The notes: a model not told the origin generated them from the sequence alone. A DNA stretch of 34,250 nucleotides from Pragia fontium DSM 5563 = ATCC 49100 (GCF_900112475.1 NZ_FOLW01000016.1:1-34250); one strand, 5' to 3'. Shown: positions 18,299 through 28,994, numbered from the stretch's first letter. Made by a program: numbers and translations.

Positions 18299-18946
18299 TT
18301 GACCCAGAAAAATTTTAACTATCACAAGACGCATTTCGTCACCAGTGCACCAGATATTACTCATCTACCCGCAGATATTGGTATCGAAATTGCCTTTGCC
18401 GGGCGTTCTAATGCGGGTAAATCCAGTGCCTTAAACACCCTAACCAACCAAAAAAGTCTGGCTCGTACCAGTAAAACCCCTGGTCGCACCCAACTAATTA
18501 ATCTGTTTCGGGTTGAAGAACACCTTCATTTAGTCGACTTGCCTGGCTATGGCTACGCTGAAGTACCGGAAGAGATGAAGCGCAAATGGCAGCGTGCATT
18601 AGGTGAATACCTGCAAAAGCGCGATTGCCTGCGAGGACTGATCGTGTTGATGGATATCCGTCATCCACTAAAAGATCTGGATCAACAAATGGTTCAATGG
18701 GCCGTTGACGTTAACTTGCCGGTACTTATTTTACTGACCAAAGCCGATAAGTTGGCTTCCGGCGCACGTAAAGCTCAGTTAAATATGGTGCGTGAAGCGA
18801 TTTTACCTTTTCAGGGTGATATTCAAGTTGAAGCCTTCTCTTCACTAAAAAAATTAGGCGTTGATAAGCTGCGCATCAAACTGGATGAATGGTTTAACTT
18901 ACCGTTTGATACGGATAGTGAAATGAGTGACCAGCCAGAAGAGTAA
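18299..18946 (+). CDS. engB: Ribosome biogenesis GTPase EngB/YihA
   Basis: EngB is an essential cytosolic GTPase for 50S assembly. The preferred start is TTG at 18299, giving 215 residues ([14 protein letters not shown]) that align with E. coli YihA from its first residues. GGAG at 18286-18289 is correctly placed for it. The in-frame GTG at 18284 would put that Shine-Dalgarno inside the gene. GTPase motifs are G1 GRSNAGKSS (35-43), G3 DLPGYGYAE and G4 TKADK. It is divergent from csrC and convergent with spf. Confidence 0.95.
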   Translation: MTQKNFNYHKTHFVTSAPDITHLPADIGIEIAFAGRSNAGKSSALNTLTNQKSLARTSKTPGRTQLINLFRVEEHLHLVDLPGYGYAEVPEEMKRKWQRALGEYLQKRDCLRGLIVLMDIRHPLKDLDQQMVQWAVDVNLPVLILLTKADKLASGARKAQLNMVREAILPFQGDIQVEAFSSLKKLGVDKLRIKLDEWFNLPFDTDSEMSDQPEE

Positions 18947-18957
18947 AGTGACTACCG

Positions 18958-18979
18958 TTATCTGAAGATCTTCAGATAA
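18958..18979. repeat. 22-bp perfect palindrome at the engB/spf junction
   Basis: TTATCTGAAG-AT-CTTCAGATAA reads the same on both strands. It lies 12 bp after the engB stop and touches the T tract of the spf terminator. It probably forms the 3' hairpin of the engB transcript together with the adjacent GC-rich stem. Confidence 0.75.
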
Positions 18980-19071
18980 AAAAACGCCCCGTTCAAACGA
19001 ACGGGGCGGCTAATATAAAGCCAATCCTATTACAGGGTTGAAAAATAGAACATCTTACCTCTGTACCCTAC
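18978..19071 (-). ncRNA. spf: Spot 42 regulatory RNA
   Basis: Spot 42 is an Hfq-dependent sRNA that represses galK and many secondary carbon genes and is lowered by cAMP-CRP. The RNA starts GTAGGGTACAGAGGTAAGAT (from 19071), identical to E. coli, and ends with CGCCCCGTTC-N4-GAACGGGGCG plus T7. It lies between polA and engB as in E. coli. At about 94 nt it is shorter than the E. coli form (109 nt), the loss being in the middle segment. A -10 box TAAAGT lies at 19079-19084. Confidence 0.94.
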
Positions 19072-19110
19072 GCCGCTAACTTTACTTCATTTACCTAAAG
19101 CGTTAAAGCG

Positions 19111-19133
19111 TTTTTGTAATAAAATTACAAAAA
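19111..19133. promoter_or_regulatory. AT-rich palindrome upstream of the spf promoter
   Basis: TTTTTGTAAT-AAA-ATTACAAAAA is a perfect 10-bp inverted repeat at about -40 to -62 from the spf start, just upstream of the likely -35. It may be an operator or UP-like element. A CRP-like 16-mer, TGCGA-N6-TCACA, lies further upstream at 19148-19163. Confidence 0.5.
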
Positions 19134-19147
19134 AACCAGTCATATAT

Positions 19148-19163
19148 TGCGACAGCCCTCACA
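19148..19163. promoter_or_regulatory. CRP-like site upstream of spf
   Basis: TGCGA-CAGCCC-TCACA has one mismatch to the CRP pattern and is centred about 84 bp upstream of the spf start. Spot 42 is known to be under cAMP-CRP control in E. coli; use of this site is inferred. Confidence 0.45.
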
Positions 19164-19173
19164 CAAATCAGCG

Positions 19174-19198
19174 TTTTATGTAGTTTTTTTACATAAAA
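19174..19198. repeat. AT-rich inverted repeat in the polA-spf gap
   Basis: Perfect 9-bp arms TTTTATGTA / TACATAAAA separated by 7 bases. Its function is unknown. It lies in the 387-bp gap between the spf start and the polA stop, where I see no gene. Confidence 0.5.
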
Positions 19199-19392
19199 TA
19201 AATCGGTTCAGCTAAAGAATTAACGATATATTATTAATTATTAAAGAATAATTTTAATCATACAAATTTCACATTGCATAACTTAGTGCTAACCAATTAA
19301 GGTCAATCAGGGAAATTGAGGGAACTATTTTTTGATGATTACTCACTCTGGCGCAAGTCGAATACCAAATGTGGATCAGTGAGTTAAAACCA

Positions 19393-19416
19393 AAATCCCG
19401 GTTTTCACCGGGATTT
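19393..19416 (-). terminator. polA terminator
   Basis: Perfect 10-bp stem aaatcccggt / accgggattt with a TTTC loop, 43 bp beyond the polA stop, followed on the minus strand by TTTTGGTTTT. Its core and flanks resemble the hairpin repeat at 34122-34141. Confidence 0.75.
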
Positions 19417-19458
19417 CGAGATTAAACAGAATGAATAAAAATTATAACGGTAGTTAAA

Positions 19459-22254
19459 TCAGTGGGCTTCATCCCAATTCATCCCGGTACCCACATCAAC
19501 CTTCAGTGGAACCGATAAACTCACGCACTGCTCCATCAGTTGACGAATAGACTCACCTGATTTCTCCAGTATCGACTGATGAACTTCAAATACCAATTCA
19601 TCGTGTACCTGCATAATCATCTTAATCAGCGGTTGCTCCTGCTGTTCAAGCCAGCCATTCACTGCAATCATCGCCGTTTTAATAATATCGGCGGCGGTAC
19701 CCTGCATTGGTGCGTTGATGGCCGCACGCTCAGCGGCTTTGCGACGCATACCGTTGCTGGATTTAATATCTGGTAAATACAAGCGACGTCCGAATAGCGT
19801 TTCAACATAGCCCTGCTCAGCAGCCTGTACGCGAGTACGCTCCATATAATCCAGCACCCCAGGATAACGCTCAAAATAGAGATCCATATAGCGCTGAGCC
19901 TCGCCCCGTGGAATACCCAGCTGACGTGCTAAACCAAATGCGCTCATGCCGTAGATTAGACCAAAGTTAATCGCTTTGGCGCTGCGGCGCTGCTCACCGG
20001 TAACCTGATCCAGAGCAATACCGAAAACCTCTGCGGCGGTAGCCCGGTGGATATCTTTACCCTGTGCAAATGCATCCAGTAAGCCTTTATCGCCGGATAA
20101 ATCGGCCATGATTCTTAATTCAATCTGCGAATAGTCCGCCGCCAGAATGCAAGAGCCTTCCGGCGCAATAAATGCCTGACGAATACGACGCCCTTCGTCA
20201 TTGCGTACTGGAATATTTTGTAGGTTAGGATCGCTGGAGGATAAACGCCCGGTGGCAGTCACTGCCTGATGATAGGAAGTATGTACTCGACCAGACACCG
20301 CATTGACCATTAAAGGCAGCTTATCGGTATAGGTTGATTTCAACTTGGCCAGCCCACGATGCTCCAAAATAACTTTCGGTAGCGGATAATCCAGCGCCAA
20401 TTCAGCCAACACCTCTTCATTGGTAGAAGGAGCGCCTCCCGGGGTTTTCTTCAGCACCGGCAGCTTTTGCTTTTCGTAAAAAATAGTTTGCAGCTGCTTA
20501 GTAGAAGAAAGATTGAACGGCTCTCCGGCGATCTCATGGGCCTGTACTTCCAGCTCCTGTAGCCGTTTCGCCAGCTCTTCCGAGTGCTGATTTAAAATCT
20601 GACTGTCAATTAATACGCCGGTACGCTCTATTTTTGACAAAATCGGTACCAGCGGCATTTCAATGGTCTGGAAAACCTTTTTCAATCCGTCATGCTGTTC
20701 CAATTGAGGCCACATCGCCTGATGCAACTGTAACGTCACATCAGCATCTTCTGCCGCATAAGGCCCGGCTTCTTCAATGGAAAGCTGGTTAAAGGTTAAC
20801 TGTTTTTTCCCTTTACCCGCCAGCTCTTCAAAACTGATAGTTTTATGATTCAGATAGCGATTAGCCAAACTATCCATATCGTGGCGTCCGGCTACGCTGT
20901 CTAATACATAGGATTCCAGCATGGTATCAAAGACAATACCGCGCAAACTGATGTCGTATCGCGCCAGCATACTTTGATCGAATTTTAAATTCTGGCCAAT
21001 TTTCAGTAACGCCGGGTTTTCCAATAGCGGCTTCAGGCCGTTCAGTACTTCCTCACAGCTTAACTGTTCTGGTGCGCCAATATAGTCATGACCAAAGGGC
21101 ACATAGGCAGCCTTACCTGCTTCAATCGCAAAGGAGACACCAACCAGATTAGAGCTCATATAGTCGAGACCATCGGTTTCCGTATCAAAAGCAAATAGCT
21201 CCGCTTTCTCCAACAGCTTTAACCAGCGATCAAAATCCGCCCTTTCCAGAACCACTTCATAGCCTTCCTGTGAAAGCGTGGCAGTGGCTTCTGCCGTTGA
21301 AGCAGCGGCCTGATAAGCAACCGGGGCGGGCTTACTCGATGTTGTTCCTTTGGCAGCATTGGTCAGCGTACCGGTGTTTTCCAATTCAGCTAACCAGCGT
21401 TTAAACTCGTAACGCGCAAACATTTCTTTTAGGACATCAACGTCTGGCTCACGCAAAACCAGCTCATTTACCTTAATATCTAATTCAACGTCGGTCTTAA
21501 TGGTAGCCAGTTGATAAGAAAGATAGGCCGCTTCTTTATGTTGTTCCAGCTTAGGCGCCAGCGTCTTGGAGCCACGGAAACTCAACGAGGCAATTTTATC
21601 CAACTGGCTATACATTGCATCAAGGCCGCCTAAGCCCTGCAACAATGCTTGGGCGGTCTTCTCACCCACGCCGGGAACGCCAGGAATATTATCCGAAGCG
21701 TCTCCCATCAATGCCAGAAAATCGATAATCAGCTCTGGCGGCACGCCATATTTCTCACACACCTCTTCAGGCCCGAGAATAGTGTTATTCATGGTATTAA
21801 TCAGCGTAACCAACGGCGTCACCAGTTGAGCCATATCTTTATCGCCGGTACTGATTAATACATCCCGCCCTTTCGCTGCGGCTTCTTTAGCCAATGTCCC
21901 GATAACATCATCGGCCTCTACGCCAGGGACAACCAATAGCGGGATCCCCATCGCCTCAACCATTTTATGTAGCGGCTCAATTTGCGCGCGTAAATCGTCC
22001 GGCATTGGCGGTCGGTGAGATTTATACTCAGCAAACAGCTCATCGCGGAAGGTTTTTCCCTTGGCATCGAATACCACCACAATATGGCTAGGCTGGCATT
22101 GCGAAATCAGACTACGTAGCATGTTCAATACGCCATACATTGCCCCGGTAGGACAACCTTCACTATTGGTTAGTGGAGGAAATGCATGAAACGCCCGATA
22201 AAGATAGGAAGAGCCGTCAACGAGTACTAATGGGTTTTCTGCGATTTTAGCCAT
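19459..22254 (-). CDS. polA: DNA polymerase I
   Basis: PolA fills gaps and removes RNA primers during lagging-strand synthesis and repair. From the ATG at 22254 the protein has 931 residues (E. coli 928) and begins [20 protein letters not shown], aligned with the family; the ATG at 22296 would add 14 non-conserved residues. Domains in order are the 5'-3' exonuclease (1-about 300), the 3'-5' proofreading domain ([11 protein letters not shown] with its Asp/Glu pair intact) and the polymerase (motif [14 protein letters not shown] helix [14 protein letters not shown], motif [11 protein letters not shown]). All catalytic motifs look intact. The ribosome binding site is weak. spf follows downstream as in E. 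coli. Confidence 0.97.
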   Translation of the reverse strand: MAKIAENPLVLVDGSSYLYRAFHAFPPLTNSEGCPTGAMYGVLNMLRSLISQCQPSHIVVVFDAKGKTFRDELFAEYKSHRPPMPDDLRAQIEPLHKMVEAMGIPLLVVPGVEADDVIGTLAKEAAAKGRDVLISTGDKDMAQLVTPLVTLINTMNNTILGPEEVCEKYGVPPELIIDFLALMGDASDNIPGVPGVGEKTAQALLQGLGGLDAMYSQLDKIASLSFRGSKTLAPKLEQHKEAAYLSYQLATIKTDVELDIKVNELVLREPDVDVLKEMFARYEFKRWLAELENTGTLTNAAKGTTSSKPAPVAYQAAASTAEATATLSQEGYEVVLERADFDRWLKLLEKAELFAFDTETDGLDYMSSNLVGVSFAIEAGKAAYVPFGHDYIGAPEQLSCEEVLNGLKPLLENPALLKIGQNLKFDQSMLARYDISLRGIVFDTMLESYVLDSVAGRHDMDSLANRYLNHKTISFEELAGKGKKQLTFNQLSIEEAGPYAAEDADVTLQLHQAMWPQLEQHDGLKKVFQTIEMPLVPILSKIERTGVLIDSQILNQHSEELAKRLQELEVQAHEIAGEPFNLSSTKQLQTIFYEKQKLPVLKKTPGGAPSTNEEVLAELALDYPLPKVILEHRGLAKLKSTYTDKLPLMVNAVSGRVHTSYHQAVTATGRLSSSDPNLQNIPVRNDEGRRIRQAFIAPEGSCILAADYSQIELRIMADLSGDKGLLDAFAQGKDIHRATAAEVFGIALDQVTGEQRRSAKAINFGLIYGMSAFGLARQLGIPRGEAQRYMDLYFERYPGVLDYMERTRVQAAEQGYVETLFGRRLYLPDIKSSNGMRRKAAERAAINAPMQGTAADIIKTAMIAVNGWLEQQEQPLIKMIMQVHDELVFEVHQSILEKSGESIRQLMEQCVSLSVPLKVDVGTGMNWDEAH

Positions 22255-22933
22255 AAAATGATTCTTGCTGTTTGTTCCGTGAATAATGTTAAGCATGCCA
22301 TACCCGAAGCCAAGAGACGAACAGGTTATTAAACTTTAGTGATATTGGCAGATAAAAAAGACCACAATTTTTATATGAAAATCTGTGGGTAACTCTGTTA
22401 ATAAAATTCAGTTAATGTTATACAACAATAATATACCCGCACTAAAAACAAAATAAATATTAATAAATCAAAGAGATATATATAAAATATTTTATTATAA
22501 GCCGCTATGCACACGATCTTTATCTGTGGATATTGATTTATTAGTGATTAATATATGTCAAAACAGGCATCTGACTTTCTTAAAAAAGAATCCAATAGTT
22601 TTAGAAAGAAAAGGAATATAAGAGGGTTACTCTAATTCTAAAGCATAGTATCAATATATTGCGTCATGGAAATTTATATCAATAATAGTTAATCCTGAAC
22701 GTTACATTAATCAGCCTATCGTCGGTAGTTAACAAGTTCATGGCTCATGTCCCTCATTCTTTCATGATAACACTGACAATTAATTTTATTATTTTTCAAT
22801 TAGTTAAAATAAACCATGACGTTAAAACCTGAATAATATGCAAAAATTTATTATACTTTCGGCTTTCTGTTAGAATTATCCAAAATTTTAATCATTACGC
22901 ATCTTCCTGCTCTTAATAACGAAAACTACAAAC
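22255..22933. other. AT-rich intergenic region between polA and yihG
   Basis: About 680 bases between divergent genes with no recognisable gene. It is clearly more AT-rich than its surroundings (for example around 22430-22500). It contains two 9-mers one base off a DnaA box (22384-22392 and 22525-22533) and a 26-codon frame at 22555 without a ribosome binding site. The promoters of polA and yihG must lie here. Confidence 0.5.
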
Positions 22934-23839
22934 ATGCCAAAATTGTTTGCCCCGATCATATTTTTAATCACAACAATATTAACTATTGTCTTTACCATCC
23001 TCTGTTCAGTACCTATGGTCGTGGCTGGCATATTAAAACTGATATTACCGTTTAGGATGGTCAGTCAGGGCGTTACTGCATTCTGTAACGTTATGATGTG
23101 GCTATGGTGCCTATCATTGGCATTCATCCTGAAAGTGACTAACCGTATTAGCTGGGATATACAGGGCGCTGACGAACTGAGCAGAAATAGCTGGTATTTA
23201 CTTATCAGCAATCACACCAGTTGGAGCGACATCGTTGCCCTCTGCGTAGTGATGCGCAATCGAATTCCTGTGACCAAGTATTTTCTTAAGCAGCAGTTGG
23301 CTTGGGTACCGTTTATCGGTATTGCCTGCTGGGCACTGGATATGCCATTTATGCGTCGCTATTCGCGTAGCTACCTACTAAAGCACCCGGAAAAGCGCGG
23401 TAAAGATATCGAAACCACTCGCCGCTCCTGTGAGAAATTCCGCGATCACCCAACAACGATTGTGAATTTTGTTGAAGGTTCACGCTTTACCGAGCAAAAA
23501 AGAGTACAGAGCAAGTCCCTTTATCAGAATCTGCTACCGCCAAAATCAGCGGGTATTGCCCTCGCCCTGAATGTGCTGGGCTCGCAGTTTGACCGAATTC
23601 TCAATGTTACGCTCTATTACCCGGACAATCAGGAAAAGCCGTTTCTCGACTTACTCAGCGGTCAGATGAAGCGTATTGTGATACGCATAGAAACGCTACC
23701 GGTTGATAACAGTATCCGCGGGGATTATCTGAATGATAAAGCCTTTAAACGCCAGTTCCAATTGTGGTTACATGATATCTGGCAGCAAAAAGACCAGCAG
23801 CTTGAGCGGTTGAAGCAGCAGTTTATTGATAAGCGATAG
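22934..23839 (+). CDS. yihG: YihG-type membrane acyltransferase
   Basis: The 301-aa protein belongs to the PlsC-like (1-acylglycerol-3-phosphate acyltransferase) superfamily. It has two N-terminal hydrophobic segments (about 5-32 and 50-67), the catalytic NHTSWSD motif (His94, Asp99) and the substrate-binding FVEGSRFT motif (179-186). E. coli YihG is a lysophosphatidate acyltransferase-type enzyme of about 310 aa located beside polA, as here. It acts at the inner membrane. The acyl-chain preference cannot be read from sequence. The region before the ATG is AT-rich with a weak ribosome binding site. Confidence 0.92.
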   Translation: MPKLFAPIIFLITTILTIVFTILCSVPMVVAGILKLILPFRMVSQGVTAFCNVMMWLWCLSLAFILKVTNRISWDIQGADELSRNSWYLLISNHTSWSDIVALCVVMRNRIPVTKYFLKQQLAWVPFIGIACWALDMPFMRRYSRSYLLKHPEKRGKDIETTRRSCEKFRDHPTTIVNFVEGSRFTEQKRVQSKSLYQNLLPPKSAGIALALNVLGSQFDRILNVTLYYPDNQEKPFLDLLSGQMKRIVIRIETLPVDNSIRGDYLNDKAFKRQFQLWLHDIWQQKDQQLERLKQQFIDKR

Positions 23840-23983
23840 GCTAGCAAGACTCACAGAGAGGCTGTGCTAATTGGCTAAGTTTAATGACGGCGAACGTTTC
23901 GTCCACATTAGTACAGAGAATAAATTAACGCTGGTGCACTCCCGTGCCTTCGCCGCCGAATCCAGCTCGCCCATGGCGACTTC

Positions 23984-24031
23984 CCTCCTTCGCCAATAAG
24001 GTTAAACGTACTGCCTTATTAGCGAAGGAGG
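23984..24031. repeat. Long inverted repeat downstream of yihG
   Basis: Arms of 18 bp, cctccttcgccaataagg and ccttattagcgaaggagg, pair with one mismatch around a 12-base loop. It lies in the 239-bp gap between convergent yihG and the DASS transporter. Without a T tract it is an uncertain terminator; it could be a remnant of a repeated element. Confidence 0.6.
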
Positions 24032-24078
24032 CTGAATTCAAGCGCTCAATAATAAAAGTGCAAAAGATAAAATCAGAC

Positions 24079-25551
24079 TCACCAATAGCCTAACCATTTC
24101 CACCACAGGCCGCCGATAGTGATCCAAATAATCAGGTTAACCACGCTCAGTACAAATCCAGTTTTCCACCATTCCGCCAGCGTTGCATAGCCTGAGCCAA
24201 AGATAATCGGCGCGGCGCCGGTGCCATAGTGGGTCAGCGACATCATCAGTGAAGAGGAGAACGCCAGAATCAAGGCCAATAGCGCAGGAGGTGCACCTAA
24301 CGCCAAACCGGCGGCAAAGAAGGCCGCAAACATGGCGGTAATGTGCGCAGTGGTGCTGGCGAAGAAATAATGGGAATAGACATAAACCAGAACCAGCAGA
24401 ATCGTGCCGCCAATCCAACCGATGCCTAAATGATCAATCGCGCCACCAACGGTCTGAGAAAGCCAGCTAATTAAACCCAGCTTACCAAGGAAAGTCGCCA
24501 TCATAACCAGTGCGGCAAACCAAACCACCGTATCCCAGGCTCCTTTATTTTTTAATAAGTCGTCCCAGCTTAATACGCCCGTCATTAACAGCACCGATAA
24601 GCCAATAAATGCTGCCGTGGTTGGATTAACCGCCCAACCATCACCTAAGAAGAAAGCAGGAATACCGGCCCACATCAGCAACAGTAAACCAAATACCGCC
24701 AACGTAATTTTCTCTGGCAGAGAAATCGGCCCCAGTTCACTCAGTTTTTCTCTGGCAAAGCCCGGGGCATTCGGCGTGCTTTTAATTTCCGGTGGATAAA
24801 GCCAATAAATGACCAACGGCACCATAATCAGCGAAATAATCGCCGGAACCAGCGCAGCAATTGCCCACATGCCCCAAGTCAGCTCAAAAGTTGAATCGGT
24901 GCCTTTCATAATCAGATTGACTATCAGTGGGTTAGGTGCAGTTGCGGTAATAAACATCGCCGAGGTGATAGGGTTAATATTGTAATTAACCAGCGATAAA
25001 TAACGGCCGATCTTCTCCGTCGAGCCGGGCTCCGGCTTGGAATTAAAACTATCGGCGATAGAACGCATAATCGGATGGATAATGCCGCCGCCGCGCGCGG
25101 TGTTACTCGGCGTGACCGGAGCCAAAGTGGTTTCAGCGATAGCCAGCGCATAGGCAATGCCTAAGGTTTTTTTACCAAACAGAGAAATAAAATAGTAACC
25201 AATACGCGCACCCAAACCGGTTTTACTCAGGCTTTGCGATACCATGATCGAAATACCGATCAGCCAAATAAGCTGATTGGAAAAACCACTCAATGCATCA
25301 TTCAGAGCAGCCCCGGGCTTGCCAGGATTCGTAACGCCAGTGACCGCCACCAGCGCAATAGCAACAATTGAGATCGCCCCGATCGGCATAGCTTTGCCAA
25401 TGATCGCGACAATGGTGCCAACAAACAGCGCTAATAAATGCCATGCATTTGGCGTAACCCCTTCCGGTACTGGAATAACAAACCAGATCAGCAATGTGAT
25501 AGCAATCGCCATCAGGGAAGGAACAGGTTTCAACGGAGTCATTCTATCCAT
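24079..25551 (-). CDS. DASS-family anion (dicarboxylate/tricarboxylate) transporter
   Basis: The protein has 490 residues if started at the ATG at 25551, which has GGAAAG just upstream and matches the length of CitT/TtdT-type carriers (about 487 aa); longer starts at 25614 lack family residues. About 12 hydrophobic segments are visible. The duplicated signature motifs are present: TPSNTARGGGIIHPI in the first half and SLTHYGTGAAPI in the second. Known relatives exchange citrate, tartrate, succinate, malate or 2-oxoglutarate across the inner membrane. The substrate is not predictable here. The gene is not at this place in E. coli and stands alone. Confidence 0.87.
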   Translation of the reverse strand: MDRMTPLKPVPSLMAIAITLLIWFVIPVPEGVTPNAWHLLALFVGTIVAIIGKAMPIGAISIVAIALVAVTGVTNPGKPGAALNDALSGFSNQLIWLIGISIMVSQSLSKTGLGARIGYYFISLFGKKTLGIAYALAIAETTLAPVTPSNTARGGGIIHPIMRSIADSFNSKPEPGSTEKIGRYLSLVNYNINPITSAMFITATAPNPLIVNLIMKGTDSTFELTWGMWAIAALVPAIISLIMVPLVIYWLYPPEIKSTPNAPGFAREKLSELGPISLPEKITLAVFGLLLLMWAGIPAFFLGDGWAVNPTTAAFIGLSVLLMTGVLSWDDLLKNKGAWDTVVWFAALVMMATFLGKLGLISWLSQTVGGAIDHLGIGWIGGTILLVLVYVYSHYFFASTTAHITAMFAAFFAAGLALGAPPALLALILAFSSSLMMSLTHYGTGAAPIIFGSGYATLAEWWKTGFVLSVVNLIIWITIGGLWWKWLGYW

Positions 25552-25862
25552 AACACTTTCCACTCTTCCAAACAAAATCGGTATCCCTGAAACAAGAGAG
25601 ATAAGCGGAGGCAAAACGTGCCTTTAATCTATTCACCTAGCAAATACAGGCTGCTTTCAAATGGGTAAATCGCCGAACGCCCGGTAAAAACAAACCGAGT
25701 ACCATACCAATATCCCGTGATATGCCCGATCGAGTCAGCATACTGTTTTTACTAAAAGAAAACAGTTCACGTCGTTAAAAACGTGCTGCGGATAACTAAA
25801 AAGACAAAAAAAACAGGCGCCATCTCAGTTAAAGACTGGCGCCTGTTTTTATCACAAAATGA
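25552..25862. other. Intergenic region between glyS and the DASS transporter
   Basis: Just over 300 bases with no gene. It contains the glyS terminator, an 8-bp inverted repeat actgtttt-N9-aaaacagt near 25740-25770 and a short cacgt/acgtg hairpin after it. The transporter promoter should lie in the left half. Confidence 0.5.
25807..25850 (-). terminator. glyS terminator
   Basis: Long stem aaacaggcgcca / tggcgcctgttt with a 14-base loop and flanking A and T runs, 13 bp from the glyS stop. It can work on both strands. Confidence 0.85.
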
Positions 25863-27935
25863 CTAACCGTTAAGCAGGGAGATATCCGCTACTTTCAGGA
25901 AAAGTTCACGAAGCTCACTCAGCAACGTCAGGCGATTAACCCTCAGTGCATCGTCTTTGTCCATGACCATCACTTTATCAAAGAAGGCATCGACATATTC
26001 ACGTAGGTCTGCCAGCTCAACTAACGCTTCTTGATAGCGACCTTCCTCAAACAGAGGCTGCAACTTATCGCGCAGAACCGCCACATGAGTGGCCAAATGA
26101 ATTTCTGCCGGCTCTCTCAATAACGCAACATTGGTTTTCTCATGCGGCTTATCTTCAGACTTAGACAGAATATTCGAGACGCGCTTATTGGCTTCCGCCA
26201 ATGATGCGGCCGCATCCAGAGAACGGAAATGGGAAACCGCCTTCACGCGAGCATCGAAGTCCGCTGGTTTAGTTGGACGACGCGCCAGCACAGACAGGAT
26301 AACGTCAATGCTGAAACCAACATCCTGATACCATGCACGGAAACGGCCCAGCATAAACTCAACCACATCATTAACAACGTTGGTATTGGTCAGCTTGTTG
26401 CCATACAGGCGAACCGCTTCTTCAGTTAACGTTGCCAGATCTAGCGGCAGATTTTTCTCAACGATAATACGCAGAACGCCTAAGGCAGCACGGCGTAAAG
26501 CGAACGGGTCTTTATCCCCTTTCGGATTCTGACCGATGCCGAAAATACCGGCTAAGGTATCCATTTTATCGGCAATCGCTACCGCACAAGCCACCAGAGA
26601 ATCAGGCAGATTATCACCGGCAAAGCGCGGCATATACTGCTCGTTCAGCGCAACCGCAACGTCTTCATCTTCGCCGTCGAAACGAGCATAGTGCATCCCC
26701 ATAACGCCCTGAGTATCAGTGAACTCGAAGACCATATTGGTCATCAGGTCACATTTAGATAACAGGCCCGCACGGGTCGCTTTATTCACATCCGCGCCAA
26801 TTTGGCCGGCAATCCAACCAGCCAGCGTCTGGATACGATCGGTTTTCTCACGTAGGGAACCCAACTGCTGCTGGAACAGTACGGTTTCCAAACGCGGTAA
26901 ACGATCTTCCAGGCGCAGTTTACGGTCAGTATTGAAGAAGAATTCGGCATCCGCCAAACGTGGGCGAACCACCTTCTCGTTACCGGAAATAATCTGTTGC
27001 GGATCTTTAGATTCAATATTGGTAACAAAGATAAAATTCGGCATCAGGCGACCCTGAGCATCGTACACTGGGAAATACTTCTGATCCCCTTTCATGGTGT
27101 GTACCAGTGCTTCTGATGGTACGGCCAGGAATTTTTCTTCGAACTTGGCGGTTAACACCACCGGCCATTCCACCAAAGAGGTCACTTCTTCCAGCAAACT
27201 TTCGCTAATGTCAGCAATACCACCCAACTTAGCGGCTGCCGCTTCAGCATCGCGCTTGATCAGTAGTTTACGGGTTTCGTAATCGGCGATAACTTTGCCG
27301 CGCTCTTTCAGAATCGTTGGATACAGATCGGCACTATCAATCGTAAATTCCGCTTCGCCCATAAAACGATGGCCGCGGATAGTACGTGCAGACGGGATGC
27401 CCAGAATAGTTCCGGCAATCAATTCGCTGCCGTATAACATCGTCACGGTGTGAACCGGGCGGATAAACTGAGTCTCTTTATCACCCCAGCGCATTGGCTT
27501 AGGAATCGGTAACTTAGCTAGTGACTGAGCAACCAAATTCGCCAGTAATTCCTGCACCGGCAGGCCTTTAACCTGAGCGCGATATAATAACCACTCGCCT
27601 TTATCAGTCACCATGCGCTCAGCCTGATCCACGGTAATACCACAGCCGCGCGCCCAGCCTTCAGCCGCTTTACTTGGATTACCCTGCGCATCAAATGCCT
27701 GAGCGATAGCCGGCCCGCGTTTTTCAACTTCGCGATCCGGTTGAGAATTACTTAAAGCAAACACTTTTAACGCTAAACGGCGCGGTGCAGCAAACCATTC
27801 CACACCACCGTGAGTCAGATTGGCGCTATCCAGTTCCGCTGTAAAGTTTGCAGCAAAAGATTCGGCCAGAGAACGAAGCGCCTTCGGTGGCAGCTCTTCC
27901 GTGCCGATTTCCACAAGGAAAGTTTGTTGAGTCAT
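25863..27935 (-). CDS. glyS: Glycyl-tRNA synthetase beta subunit
   Basis: Forms the alpha2beta2 glycyl-tRNA synthetase with GlyQ; the beta subunit provides tRNA recognition. The 690-aa length is one residue from E. coli GlyS (689). It begins [20 protein letters not shown], the hallmark N-terminus, and contains the HD-like region with [20 protein letters not shown]. It starts 9 bp after glyQ, so the two form an operon. Confidence 0.97.
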   Translation of the reverse strand: MTQQTFLVEIGTEELPPKALRSLAESFAANFTAELDSANLTHGGVEWFAAPRRLALKVFALSNSQPDREVEKRGPAIAQAFDAQGNPSKAAEGWARGCGITVDQAERMVTDKGEWLLYRAQVKGLPVQELLANLVAQSLAKLPIPKPMRWGDKETQFIRPVHTVTMLYGSELIAGTILGIPSARTIRGHRFMGEAEFTIDSADLYPTILKERGKVIADYETRKLLIKRDAEAAAAKLGGIADISESLLEEVTSLVEWPVVLTAKFEEKFLAVPSEALVHTMKGDQKYFPVYDAQGRLMPNFIFVTNIESKDPQQIISGNEKVVRPRLADAEFFFNTDRKLRLEDRLPRLETVLFQQQLGSLREKTDRIQTLAGWIAGQIGADVNKATRAGLLSKCDLMTNMVFEFTDTQGVMGMHYARFDGEDEDVAVALNEQYMPRFAGDNLPDSLVACAVAIADKMDTLAGIFGIGQNPKGDKDPFALRRAALGVLRIIVEKNLPLDLATLTEEAVRLYGNKLTNTNVVNDVVEFMLGRFRAWYQDVGFSIDVILSVLARRPTKPADFDARVKAVSHFRSLDAAASLAEANKRVSNILSKSEDKPHEKTNVALLREPAEIHLATHVAVLRDKLQPLFEEGRYQEALVELADLREYVDAFFDKVMVMDKDDALRVNRLTLLSELRELFLKVADISLLNG

Positions 27936-27944
27936 GGCGTTCTC

Positions 27945-28868
27945 TTAACCTTTTTTCTTATCTGAAGAGTGACACATCGGGAAACCTAAAGCCTCACGAG
28001 AAGCATAATACGCTTCGGCTACCGCCTTGGTTAACGTACGAATACGCAGAATATAGCGTTGACGTTCGGTCACGGAGATCGCTTTACGGGCATCCAGCAG
28101 GTTAAAGCTGTGCGCCGCTTTCAAGATACGCTCATAAGCCGGCAGCGGCAGCGGCGTTTCCAGAGCCAGTAGCTTCTGGGCTTCTTTTTCATACTGCTCA
28201 AAGCAGGTGAACAAGAAGTCGGTATCGGCATATTCAAAGTTATAGGTAGACTGCTCCACCTCATTCTGATGATAAATATCACCGTAAGTCGTTTTACCGA
28301 AAGGACCGTCGCTCCAAACTAAATCATAAACGCTATCAACGCCCTGAATATACATGGCCAGACGCTCAAGACCGTAGGTGATCTCGCCGGTTACTGGTTT
28401 ACATTCCAAACCACCAACCTGTTGGAAATAAGTAAACTGAGTGACTTCCATTCCGTTAAGCCAAACTTCCCAGCCAAGACCCCAGGCACCCAGCGTCGGG
28501 TTTTCCCAGTTATCTTCAACAAAACGAATATCATGCACCGTCGGATCCAAACCCAACTCTCTGAGTGAGCCAAGGTACAGCTCCTGAATATTGTCTGGAG
28601 AGGGCTTGATAATCACCTGAAACTGGTAGTAGTGCTGTAAGCGGTTCGGGTTCTCACCATAGCGGCCATCCGTCGGACGACGTGAAGGCTGTACATATGC
28701 GGCCGCAATAGGCTCTGGCCCAAGGGCTCGTAAACAGGTCATTGGGTGTGAGGTACCTGCACCAACTTCCATATCCAATGGTTGGACAATGGTACAGCCC
28801 TGACGCGACCAATAATCCTGTAGTGTTAGGATTAATCCCTGAAAGGTTTTATTATCGAACTTCTGCAT
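27945..28868 (-). CDS. glyQ: Glycyl-tRNA synthetase alpha subunit
   Basis: Catalytic class II subunit charging tRNA-Gly. From the ATG at 28868 the protein has 307 residues and begins [20 protein letters not shown], aligned with E. coli GlyQ (303 aa). A start at 29045 would add 59 non-conserved residues and overlap the divergent tag gene, so it is rejected. Family blocks include [38 protein letters not shown] and [19 protein letters not shown] with 3 bp to the ATG acts as ribosome binding site. Confidence 0.97.
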   Translation of the reverse strand: MQKFDNKTFQGLILTLQDYWSRQGCTIVQPLDMEVGAGTSHPMTCLRALGPEPIAAAYVQPSRRPTDGRYGENPNRLQHYYQFQVIIKPSPDNIQELYLGSLRELGLDPTVHDIRFVEDNWENPTLGAWGLGWEVWLNGMEVTQFTYFQQVGGLECKPVTGEITYGLERLAMYIQGVDSVYDLVWSDGPFGKTTYGDIYHQNEVEQSTYNFEYADTDFLFTCFEQYEKEAQKLLALETPLPLPAYERILKAAHSFNLLDARKAISVTERQRYILRIRTLTKAVAEAYYASREALGFPMCHSSDKKKG

Positions 28869-28994
28869 GTTGGATCCGCGCGCGATATTTAGTGGGTTTA
28901 AATAATGTAGCTGATTAGTATACCTATAGACGACTAGATATACAGATCTAATCCATACTGGGCGTAGGATTTTTTTAAATTTCAGGGGAAATAT

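Noticed and set aside
17596-19458. Possible CRISPR or satellite array because of repeated short motifs
   Set aside because: The repeated motif is the GGA-hairpin pattern of CsrC; there are no regular spacers or repeats of constant length.
22384-22533. Two DnaA-box-like 9-mers upstream of polA
   Set aside because: Each differs by one base from the consensus and they are 140 bp apart in AT-rich sequence, so chance is likely. No origin-type context such as dnaA, dnaN or gidA is nearby.
22555-22635. 26-codon plus-strand frame beginning MSKQASDFLKKESNSF
   Set aside because: No ribosome binding site, no known relative and a very AT-rich surrounding. It could be a microprotein, but nothing supports it beyond the frame.
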